This document shows positions 44,797 through 52,384 of a stretch of 64,000 nt of DNA, one piece after another; position 1 is the stretch's first letter; every line of letters starts with the position of its first letter. Both the position numbers and the translations under genes were made by a program. Source of the stretch: Anaerolineae bacterium (GTDB lineage Bacteria > Chloroflexota > Anaerolineae > Aggregatilineales > Aggregatilineaceae); NCBI GenBank assembly GCA_016926875.1, contig JAFGNU010000069.1:1-64000 (forward strand), in the 5' to 3' direction. Under the pieces are notes generated by a model. That model saw nothing but the letters and a program-made list of their open reading frames with translations, was not told the origin of the DNA and did no database searches.

Positions 44797-45459
44797 TTAC
44801 CGGTTCTGCTGTTGCGTCCTGACATCCATTCCATCAACATACGGGTGCTCGACAATTCCTTCGAAGCATTCCAACTCATGTATGGTTTTGTGCACACGGG
44901 CCGGATTGCCGTATGCCACCGCGTAGGATGGTATGTCTTGTGTGACCACGCTGCCCGCGCCGATTAGCGCGCTCTCGCCAATCGTGATGTGTGGCAAGAG
45001 CGTCACGTTGACGCCGATGCGCGCCCGGCGCTTGAGCGTTGGCCCGCGCAAACACTGCCCGCATAACGGGTGCGGGTCATTGGCAATAGTCACGCCCGGC
45101 GCAAGGAACACTTCATCCTCTAGGATGGTATACTGCGCCACATACACGTTGCAGTGAATTTTGACTCCACTGCCGATAGTGCAGCCGTAGTCAATGGTTG
45201 AGTTGTTCCAGATGTTCAGGTTGTCCCCGATTGTGTTCTCCTCACGGATCACGACATTGTGCCCAGTTTGCAACCCGGCACCAATGGTTGTCCCTGCGTA
45301 AATCACCGTGCCGGAGCGAATCCGCGCACCGGGACCGATGGTTAGCAGCGATTGCTCGATGCTGCGCCCGGTCAGGTAGCCCAGAAATACATTCGGATCA
45401 GCTTCGTGCCCGTCGCCGAGCGTAACCCAGGCGGGCAGATCAAGGGCATATGATGGCAT
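44797..45459 (-). CDS. Hexapeptide-repeat N-acetyltransferase (WbpD/WlbB-like)
   Basis: A 220-residue left-handed beta-helix acyltransferase. Isoleucine-patch hexads run from about residue 40 to 185 (IGPGARIRSGTVIYAG, IGAGLQTGHNVVIR, IGDNLNIWNNSTID), with the catalytic-type loop APGVTIANDPHP and a VTQDIPSYAVAYGNPAR finish. It resembles enzymes that acetylate the 3-amino group of UDP-2-acetamido-3-amino uronic acids. ATG 45459 is used because the protein's homologous part begins there; AGGGA lies about 10 bases upstream. It is the partner of the adjacent Gfo/Idh gene. Confidence 0.88.
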   Translation of the reverse strand: MPSYALDLPAWVTLGDGHEADPNVFLGYLTGRSIEQSLLTIGPGARIRSGTVIYAGTTIGAGLQTGHNVVIREENTIGDNLNIWNNSTIDYGCTIGSGVKIHCNVYVAQYTILEDEVFLAPGVTIANDPHPLCGQCLRGPTLKRRARIGVNVTLLPHITIGESALIGAGSVVTQDIPSYAVAYGNPARVHKTIHELECFEGIVEHPYVDGMDVRTQQQNR

Positions 45460-45472
45460 AGTTAGTTTATCC

Positions 45473-46486
45473 CTATAGGATTTTTTCCTGCAAGCCGCCG
45501 TTATTGAGCGAACGCTCGGCAGCTTCAAGCGTTTTTACCACACTAAGCCCAACGCGTCCACAACTGCGCGGTTTTTGCCCGTTTATGATGCACTTGATGA
45601 AGTGCTCACACTCCAGATGCAGCGGCTCGATGAAGTGAATGTGAGGTGTCACAATATCGCCGTGGTGGTATTGAAGCTGAAACTCACCAAACGTATCGGT
45701 GTAGGGCATTGTTTCCACGCCCTTGTCGTAAATCCTGATCTTTTCGTTTAGCTCAACATCGTCATAGACGGCCATCTTTTTGCTGCCTACAACCGTCACA
45801 TGGCGCACTTTGCACGGGTCCAGCCAGCTAATGCGCGTATGGGCCAATACGTCACCGGGGAAGCGCATATACAGGAAAACGACATCGTACACTTTTTTGA
45901 AGATACACGCACCACCCGACGCGCCGACGCTGAGCGGTGCGCTGCCGAGCAGGTATTGAAGGATCGAAACATCATGCGGGGCCAGATCCCACAGGACGTT
46001 GGAGTCTGGCTGGAAAAGACCCAGGTTCAGCCGCATGGTGCTGATGTAATAAATGTCGCCCAGCTCACCGCTGTCCATAATGTCCTTGAGGGCCTGCACC
46101 GCCGGGTTGTACTCAAACGTGTGTCCGACCATCAACTGAAGGCCACGCGCATCAGCCAGCTCTATCAGCATACTTGCTTCCTGGCTGTCGAGGGTAAAGG
46201 GCTTCTCGATCAGAATGTGCAGGCCATGTTCCAGGCACTCTCTGGCAATGGGAAAATGCGTGGCGGGCGGTGTGGCAACTACAACTCCATCCAGCCCCAT
46301 GCTAAACAGGTCGCGGTAATTGTCTGTAACCGTGACCTGTGGATAACGCCGTTTGATATGTGCGCGTCGTTCTTCGCGTAGGTCGGCTGCGCCGACAACA
46401 GTTGCTGTCGGTAAGTCAACAAAGTTGCGGATCAGGTTTGGTCCCCAATATCCGCAACCAATCACGCCTATTCTGACGGTGTCCAT
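45473..46486 (-). CDS. Gfo/Idh/MocA dehydrogenase (WlbA/WbpB-like)
   Basis: A 337-residue dehydrogenase with IGVIGCGYWGPNLIRNF, the VVATPPATHFPIA strand and catalytic EKP in HILIEKPFTL. The GYWGPNL form is typical of UDP-N-acetylglucosamine(uronate) 3-dehydrogenases of the WlbA/WbpB group. Together with the acetyltransferase 13 bases downstream, and possibly the DegT aminotransferase at 18428, it could supply a 2,3-diacetamido uronic acid. The AAGGGG ribosome site lies 8 bases before the ATG. Confidence 0.88.
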   Translation of the reverse strand: MDTVRIGVIGCGYWGPNLIRNFVDLPTATVVGAADLREERRAHIKRRYPQVTVTDNYRDLFSMGLDGVVVATPPATHFPIARECLEHGLHILIEKPFTLDSQEASMLIELADARGLQLMVGHTFEYNPAVQALKDIMDSGELGDIYYISTMRLNLGLFQPDSNVLWDLAPHDVSILQYLLGSAPLSVGASGGACIFKKVYDVVFLYMRFPGDVLAHTRISWLDPCKVRHVTVVGSKKMAVYDDVELNEKIRIYDKGVETMPYTDTFGEFQLQYHHGDIVTPHIHFIEPLHLECEHFIKCIINGQKPRSCGRVGLSVVKTLEAAERSLNNGGLQEKIL

Positions 46487-46500
46487 TGTGTGTCCCCTTG

Positions 46501-47214
46501 TTACACCGCGCCTTTGCCACGTAACACCACGATAGGTGTCTTGAATAAGATTTTCAGGTCCAGCCAGAGCGATTGGTGTTCGATGTACCAGATGTCAAGA
46601 TTCACCATCTGATCAAAGTCTGCCTCACTGCGGGCCGAGATCTGCCACACCCCGGTCAGCCCAGGGATAGTCTCCAACCGCCGGAGATGCCAGTTCCGGT
46701 ACATATCGACCTCGTAGGGGATCGGCGGTCTTGGCCCAACCAGACTCATATCGCCTCGCAGCACATTCAAAAGCTGCGGCAGTTCGTCCAGGCTGCTATT
46801 ACGCAACAGGCGGCCAACACGGGTAACACGCGGATCACGAACCAGTTTGCGTGTCTGCGTGTCTTCACCGTTCAGGGCGGCCATGCCTTCATCGTCGTCG
46901 TTGATGAAGGCCTGGATAAACGCACGATGCAAGCTAGAGTCAGCGTTATGCTGCATCGTGCGGAACTTGTAGCATGTGAAGGTGCAAAGCTCCCATTTGC
47001 CGCGCCTGCCATTTGTACGCTTCAGCCCAACCCTGTCCTGGGCAAAGATGACCGGCCCAGGCGAATCCAGTTTGATCAGCAGGGCAATGACTGACAACAG
47101 CGGGGCCAGGAATAACAGTAGCAGGACTGACGCGATGATGTCGATACCGCGCTTACATCGAAAGTAAACCGGCTTGTTTAAGTTTATCGTCCGTGAAATT
47201 GCAATCTGTTCCAT
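46501..47214 (-). CDS. Initiating sugar-phosphate transferase (polyprenyl-phosphate type)
   Basis: A 237-residue enzyme that moves a sugar-1-phosphate onto undecaprenyl phosphate, the first step of repeat-unit assembly at the inner face of the membrane. It has the single N-terminal membrane helix (IIASVLLLLFLAPLLSVIALLI, about 25-46), YKFRTM, RVTRVGRLLRNSSLDELPQLL, GDMSLVGPRP and PGLTGVWQ. The long N-terminal membrane domain of WbaP/WcaJ is missing, so this is the minimal form (PglC/EpsL-like). It starts the minus-strand block with an AGGGGGAGAGG tract directly before the ATG. Confidence 0.92.
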   Translation of the reverse strand: MEQIAISRTINLNKPVYFRCKRGIDIIASVLLLLFLAPLLSVIALLIKLDSPGPVIFAQDRVGLKRTNGRRGKWELCTFTCYKFRTMQHNADSSLHRAFIQAFINDDDEGMAALNGEDTQTRKLVRDPRVTRVGRLLRNSSLDELPQLLNVLRGDMSLVGPRPPIPYEVDMYRNWHLRRLETIPGLTGVWQISARSEADFDQMVNLDIWYIEHQSLWLDLKILFKTPIVVLRGKGAV

Positions 47215-47297
47215 CCTCTCCCCCTAAAGTCCCGCAAGCGCGCCAACATGCATATATCCAAGTCTTTTACGAGCAGGCTAGCACACATCATTGTATT

Positions 47298-47318
47298 GCA
47301 AGCGACGATCAGGCTTGC
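47298..47318. repeat. Inverted repeat GCAAGC-N9-GCTTGC
   Basis: Perfect 6-bp arms at 47298-47303 and 47313-47318 flank nine bases, about 85-115 bases upstream of the sugar transferase ATG. It could be an operator or a small leader hairpin. Confidence 0.4.
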
Positions 47319-47634
47319 GTTGTTCTCTGTCTATCAGATAGTGCCGAGTTTGTTTTAAAGTGTAAGTTGGAATGGGGTGTATCGGCGTGGAAGAAAACGG
47401 ACCTTATATCTGGTGCCGATTTGTACCTGGGTATATGCCAGAGCCGTTGACTATCCCAGTCGCCGATACGGCTCTTACTATCGTGTGCATAACCCAGAGC
47501 CCCCACCCCAGGTTAGACTTCTCCTCTGCTGAGTGTTTTACGTTCCCCACATGGTATTCAAATTGTGTTTGTGCACATCCTTGCACGAATATCGTTATCT
47601 CAGCGTTATATGTTTCTATTCTCTATAATATTAC

Positions 47635-47648
47635 CTATGGTACCATAG
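47635..47648. repeat. Perfect 14-bp palindrome CTATGGTACCATAG
   Basis: A fully self-complementary 14-mer in the AT-rich gap. It overlaps a second inverted repeat, GGTAC-CATA-GTACC (47639-47652). It is possibly a binding site; no partner is evident. Confidence 0.5.
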
Positions 47649-47797
47649 TACCACAAAATCTAGAAGCAAGGGTAAAAAAGGACATAAGGTTTAGCGCAAA
47701 CAGGATCGAGAATATCCTAAGATAGTAAAGGGACAGATTGCATTATCTTGCTGCCACCAACTGGTAAGCTATCACAAAATATCTCTGGAGGCGGCTA

Positions 47798-50383
47798 TTA
47801 ACGGTACGCTACCTGAAGTGTGATAGTATCGCCAGAACGATTGAACGACCAGGGAGCGTCATTGACCATCACCCGCTCAACCTGGGGAGCAGTAAGCGTG
47901 ATCTCGGACAGCAGATCGCCGGACACGGTAGCTGTCTCGTTATGGTATTGGACCTCGAACGAGGCAGTTGGAGTGAGTCCGCTGACCAGGTTGGTTGTTT
48001 CCTCTCCCACTTCAGCCAGAAACGTACCACCAAAAACAAATAGTTTTTGCAGTGCCCCATCCGGTCCTCGGCTCACGACGGCGACCCGGCCATCGAACAT
48101 ATAGGGACCGATCTGTGTCACCGCTGGTTGGGCATAGCTCAGCAAAATGTCGTCGACTCGCCCGCTGCCGTCATTCGACCGGACACGCACCGCGACCGCC
48201 TGCCCATTATCGCCCAGCATTTCAATGGCAGGCCGCTCATCCCAGGCAGAATCTTCTGTTGGATAGAGGATATGTATCAGCCGCACATTATCCACAGACG
48301 ATCCAGGGCGCGTATGGACAAAGGGATAGCCGTCATCGCTGCCTGTCACGGTTTCGAATGACTGCGGCGATACAACCGCCACGCCTAGTATCTGCCCATC
48401 ACCGGCATCCCCGCGTATCCAGTTGCCCTCAACCGAGACGCTTTCACTAAAATGGCTTACCCATTCAACCTGGTGGGGCGCGTTGGCGGCAAAAGCATCC
48501 AACATAACGAAATAATCCGGTCGAACGAAGACCACGTAGCGCGTAATATCTTGCACTCCTGCGACATCATAACGCTGTGTCGTGTCGGCGGCGAGATAGT
48601 CGAAACTTAGGCTGTCGGCAACTGCTTCGATGAAGCTGCTGCGGCCAACGTATTCTTCAGCGTACATGCCATAGTGGTTATCCGGCGGCCTGTATTGATC
48701 CTTACCATCGATCAACAGTGTATTGTGCAGCGCAGTCCCGGTTTTTGTTACGCCGACTGCCTCAGGGGCCAGCCAGTGCCCTGAATTGTAGAGGTAAAAG
48801 CTGTTCGCGTCGTTATGTTCATGGCCTATGTTGAGCGAGCAGCCTGTTTCGATACACGGCGGCTCCCAGGGATACAGGCCGCTGGTGAACGTATCGAAGG
48901 CAAATCGCCCGCCCAGTCCGCCTGTTTTTAGCCCGAAGACCAGCGCGTTCTCGTCCCAACCAGTACGCCAGATAACTGCTTCCAGGTCCTCAAACGTCCG
49001 CGCGCCGGGCAGATCGCGGGGCGACTGCGGGGTGATGGTCGGGTCGTAATACAGGAACTCGAATACGTACCACGGCGCGGCCCATACTTCTCGCAGCCTG
49101 CCATCGGCAGCAATGATCTCCCGTGCCATCCATTCGGCGCGCCCGTCGTCATACTCGCTGGCAACAAAGCGCAGCACGTTTTGGGGCTTGAATGAATTAC
49201 TGGATGACCACTGGAAGTCGCCGTAGGGGAGGGCTACCTGTGTGCTGCCCGGCAGGTAGTTGTAGATACGCCAATACACGTAGTTTTGCAGGTAGATGTG
49301 TGGGAGGATGTCGGTTTTCTGCAACTTCCTCAGGTTGGTCATAAAGGGCAGCGACATGGCTAAGAAGTAATTTTGATAGTGGGTGCTTTCGTGCCAGGTG
49401 CCATCCCTGATCCCGTTTAGAATATCCCGCCCGATGGATAGCTTGTTCCGGGCCTGGTCGATCCACGCCTGGGCATCAGAGGTCAGGATTTCGCAGCCCG
49501 CCGATTCGCTGACCACGTCCGAGCGAACCCACGTGCCATCTACCAACTGCCACCAGATGAAACCTTCGGCGTCGACCGTCTGCCCGCTGACTTCGGCGCT
49601 TTGCCCGGCTTGCAGCGTACCGGTGACATCATGCTCAATGCCCGGACCCGCGCGTTGGTTGACGTTGTTGTCGGCGCGAACCGTGCAGATTCCCGGTAGT
49701 TCTTCCTCTCCCCACAACGCCAGCCCGGCTGTTCCCAATGCGCTGTTAGCGATCCAGTAGTGATTTTGCAGATAGGATTTGACCCACCAGTTTGCCCACT
49801 CTGAATTAAACGGCTGCGAACTGGCTTCGTACATCCGTTGTGCCCAGATCGCCAGGCTCTGGCGCGCAACCTGCTGTTCCTCAGGCGTCAGGCGGTTATA
49901 GAGCCAGTCATATGCCAGTGCGCTGCCAGACAGCATGTGAGCGTGTCCCAGGCCGCGAAGATTGTCTGTATTCCACTGGGTCCAATTGGCAAAGGTCAGC
50001 AGGTATGTTTTAGCCAGATCGCAGATTTTGTCCTCGTTGGAGATCACACAGGCGAACGCCAGCGGGATGATCTGGTTGCCGTAGTTGACGTATGTTGATT
50101 CATCTGCGCCGACCGGAGTCGCCACAGGTGGCACAGTCCCGATAAGGGATGCCGCGTACTCATAGATCGGCGTCCAGATAGCTTGGTGTGTGGTAGCGGC
50201 CTGCGCTTGCAGGGTAGCAATCTGGCTCTCGTCAAAAAAGAGGCGCGGGTGAGTTCCATCAAACGCGCTGGTGTTTGGTATCACACTGCCGGGGGGAAAC
50301 ATGATTGATGCGATCAGAACACCAAGCAGCGCCCAGAAGATGATCAGCGAACGCGTAGTGAACCGGGTCTTGCTGATGAACAT
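47798..50383 (-). CDS. Heparinase II/III-like polysaccharide lyase with inserted SH3b domain
   Basis: An 861-residue secreted or anchored protein: an N-terminal hydrophobic export signal (LIIFWALLGVLIASIMF, about 13-30) and an alpha/alpha toroid (about 45-440) with the lyase-like NHYWIANSALG near 205. Inserted in it at about 232-293 is a bacterial SH3 domain (NVNQRAGPG, WWQLVDGTWVRSD). A heparinase II/III C-terminal beta-sandwich (about 450-861) has GHEHNDANSFYLYNSG and LHNTLLIDG. Family members cleave uronic-acid polymers by beta-elimination. In a synthesis locus it probably trims or releases the polymer. SH3b domains often bind cell wall. The locus position and export signal suggest action outside the membrane. 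Confidence 0.86.
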   Translation of the reverse strand: MFISKTRFTTRSLIIFWALLGVLIASIMFPPGSVIPNTSAFDGTHPRLFFDESQIATLQAQAATTHQAIWTPIYEYAASLIGTVPPVATPVGADESTYVNYGNQIIPLAFACVISNEDKICDLAKTYLLTFANWTQWNTDNLRGLGHAHMLSGSALAYDWLYNRLTPEEQQVARQSLAIWAQRMYEASSQPFNSEWANWWVKSYLQNHYWIANSALGTAGLALWGEEELPGICTVRADNNVNQRAGPGIEHDVTGTLQAGQSAEVSGQTVDAEGFIWWQLVDGTWVRSDVVSESAGCEILTSDAQAWIDQARNKLSIGRDILNGIRDGTWHESTHYQNYFLAMSLPFMTNLRKLQKTDILPHIYLQNYVYWRIYNYLPGSTQVALPYGDFQWSSSNSFKPQNVLRFVASEYDDGRAEWMAREIIAADGRLREVWAAPWYVFEFLYYDPTITPQSPRDLPGARTFEDLEAVIWRTGWDENALVFGLKTGGLGGRFAFDTFTSGLYPWEPPCIETGCSLNIGHEHNDANSFYLYNSGHWLAPEAVGVTKTGTALHNTLLIDGKDQYRPPDNHYGMYAEEYVGRSSFIEAVADSLSFDYLAADTTQRYDVAGVQDITRYVVFVRPDYFVMLDAFAANAPHQVEWVSHFSESVSVEGNWIRGDAGDGQILGVAVVSPQSFETVTGSDDGYPFVHTRPGSSVDNVRLIHILYPTEDSAWDERPAIEMLGDNGQAVAVRVRSNDGSGRVDDILLSYAQPAVTQIGPYMFDGRVAVVSRGPDGALQKLFVFGGTFLAEVGEETTNLVSGLTPTASFEVQYHNETATVSGDLLSEITLTAPQVERVMVNDAPWSFNRSGDTITLQVAYR

Positions 50384-50676
50384 GGCCCTGCCCCTATCCT
50401 TTACTCTGTTGCCGGGATTCGCCCACAGGCGGACGTTGGATTACCGATCTGGTTCGGGCGTGGGCTATAGCCCAGGGTGGTGTTAGCAGCCAACCGGGAA
50501 ACAGTATACTCCAGAACCCAGCATTTGCCAGCATCACGCCCCGTTGAGTTTATACAACTTTTGAATACATACCTGTCAGGTTTTTAATTCTGTTTAAGTG
50601 TCCATTCTGCTATATTTATATTGACTATCATAAATATCGAGGTCTGAGCTTCAAAAACTCAAGGAAGGAGAATCCC
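50384..50676. other. Divergent gap upstream of the lyase and CcdA-TlpA genes
   Basis: A 293-bp region, AT-rich between about 50550 and 50660. It must carry promoters in both directions, but none matches consensus well enough to call. Confidence 0.4.
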
Positions 50677-52254
50677 GTGGAGCTAACTATCGGTTTGGCA
50701 TTCCTCGCCGGGATCGTGTCTTTCATATCGCCATGTGTGCTGCCGCTTGTCCCGGCTTATGTTGGCTATATGGGTGGGCGTTTAACCAACACGGTGGCGG
50801 CAAGCGTGCGATCCGGCGAAAAGAATGCGTCACGCAGCGCACGGTACAGCACGGCACTGCACGGGCTGTTTTTTGTAGCCGGATTTACGTTTGTGTTCGT
50901 AACTATTGGTTTGCTGTCAACTGCTTTTATCCAGCAGATCGGCGGCCAGAATATCAACCTGGTTACGGGCATTATCGGGCGTGTCGGCGGCGTGATCATC
51001 GTGTTCTTTGGGCTGCACTTCATGGGCGCGATCCCGGCGCTGTTCGCCCGGCTGCGCGCCAACCACGCGCTGCTGGATAACGTGTTATTCAGCGCCCTGG
51101 TAACGTTTGCGGGCACTGTGTTGGTCGTGTGGGGTTTCACCGGCACGATAGCGCTGTGGGACTCGCCGCTGTGGAATACCGCAAGCTGGATACCGGCGGT
51201 TGCGGTGGCGCTGCTGGCGATATTCGCGGTCTGGCTGGTGTTGGGTGGGGCATTCACCCGTCCAGGGGCTTTCTGGAACGGCACGATCAACACCGTCGAG
51301 AATGCGCTCTACAGCGATACGCGGCGGCAGATGACCGCATCAGGCCGGCAGGGATACGGTGGTTCGGTGATCATGGGCGTAGTGTTTTCGGCAGGTTGGA
51401 CGCCCTGCATCGGTCCGGTGTATGGGGCGGTGCTGACGCTGGCAGCCAGCGGTGGCGATGTTGGACAGGCTGGCAGCTTGCTAGCAGCATATTCGCTGGG
51501 CCTGGGTATGCCGTTTGTGATCACAGCCTTGATGCTGGACAGCGCCCAGGGCGTGCTGCGCCGTCTCCAGCGGCGGATGCGGATGATCGAGCTTGTAAGC
51601 GGGGCATTCCTGATCCTGATCGGGTTCACTATTGCCGGGGGGCAGTTGCAGCGCCTCAGCGAGCGATTCGCCGGTGATTTCGCGGAGTTTTCCGCCAACC
51701 TGGAAGAGTCGGTTGTGGAGCTGGCAACTGGTGATGACGACAGCGAAAGTGGCAGCGAAATCGAAGCGGCGGGCGAGCCATCGGAAGGCACGGCAAGCAC
51801 CGCTGTAGCATTGGAAGACCTGGAAGTTGGGTTGGAGATCGGCGACCTTGCACCCGACTTTAGCACCGTGACCGATAAGGGCGAAGCGATCGCGCTCTCT
51901 GAACTGCGCGGGCAGGTCGTGCTGCTCAACTTTTGGGCGACGTGGTGTGGGCCATGCCGGGTTGAGATGCCCGCTTTCCAGGCGCAGTTTGAGCAGCAAG
52001 GCGCGGGAGATTTCACTATCCTGGCGGTGAACAACGCCGAAAGCGCCGAGGATGTGATGCGCTTTCGCGAAGAACTCGATCTGACGTTCCCGCTGGCACT
52101 GGACCAGACGGGTACCATTCAGACGTTATACGGCGTGTTTAGCTACCCCAGCACCCTGCTGCTAGATCAAAACGGGGTGATTGTCGCGCGGCACTTCGGC
52201 GTGCTGACAGATGACCAGATCGATAAGCTGGTGGATCAGGCATTGGTATCGTAA
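50677..52254 (+). CDS. CcdA-like thiol transporter fused to TlpA/ResA thioredoxin
   Basis: A 525-residue fusion. The N-terminal membrane part (about 1-330, six or more helices plus an extra loop) is CcdA/DsbD-beta-like with the paired redox cysteines Cys20 in SPCVLPLVPAY and Cys244 in GWTPCIGPVYG. After an acidic linker (about 350-385) comes a thioredoxin fold with WCGPC at Cys424 and Cys427. CcdA moves electrons from cytoplasmic thioredoxin to extracytoplasmic thiol proteins; the fused TlpA domain is its natural acceptor, serving cytochrome c maturation or disulphide reduction. Start GTG 50677 has AAGGAG 6 bases upstream. No cytochrome biogenesis gene is adjacent. Confidence 0.9.
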   Translation: MELTIGLAFLAGIVSFISPCVLPLVPAYVGYMGGRLTNTVAASVRSGEKNASRSARYSTALHGLFFVAGFTFVFVTIGLLSTAFIQQIGGQNINLVTGIIGRVGGVIIVFFGLHFMGAIPALFARLRANHALLDNVLFSALVTFAGTVLVVWGFTGTIALWDSPLWNTASWIPAVAVALLAIFAVWLVLGGAFTRPGAFWNGTINTVENALYSDTRRQMTASGRQGYGGSVIMGVVFSAGWTPCIGPVYGAVLTLAASGGDVGQAGSLLAAYSLGLGMPFVITALMLDSAQGVLRRLQRRMRMIELVSGAFLILIGFTIAGGQLQRLSERFAGDFAEFSANLEESVVELATGDDDSESGSEIEAAGEPSEGTASTAVALEDLEVGLEIGDLAPDFSTVTDKGEAIALSELRGQVVLLNFWATWCGPCRVEMPAFQAQFEQQGAGDFTILAVNNAESAEDVMRFREELDLTFPLALDQTGTIQTLYGVFSYPSTLLLDQNGVIVARHFGVLTDDQIDKLVDQALVS

Positions 52255-52384
52255 TGTGATGGGATTGTATGGACAGGCTGGCGGGTGAGTGGATAAATAC
52301 AGGTGCCGCGCGGTTAACCAAACATAGGGCTTGCGCGGCTGAACGGCCTGCATGGTGCATGGTCAACAACTGCGTAAGCCGGTA

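Larger units (their letters stand above)
47215..47797. other. AT-rich intergenic region with palindromes
   Basis: A 583-bp gap between two minus-strand genes, noticeably richer in A+T than its surroundings, especially 47580-47720. It should hold the promoter of the sugar transferase gene, but no convincing -35/-10 pair was found. Two inverted repeats are listed separately. A 117-codon frame on the plus strand is not credible as a gene. Confidence 0.5.

Noticed and set aside
47372-47725. A 117-codon plus-strand frame in the AT-rich gap
   Set aside because: The peptide has irregular composition, no family likeness and no good ribosome site.
50570-50676. A promoter for the CcdA-TlpA gene
   Set aside because: Several AT-rich hexamers exist, but none pairs with a -35 at correct spacing.
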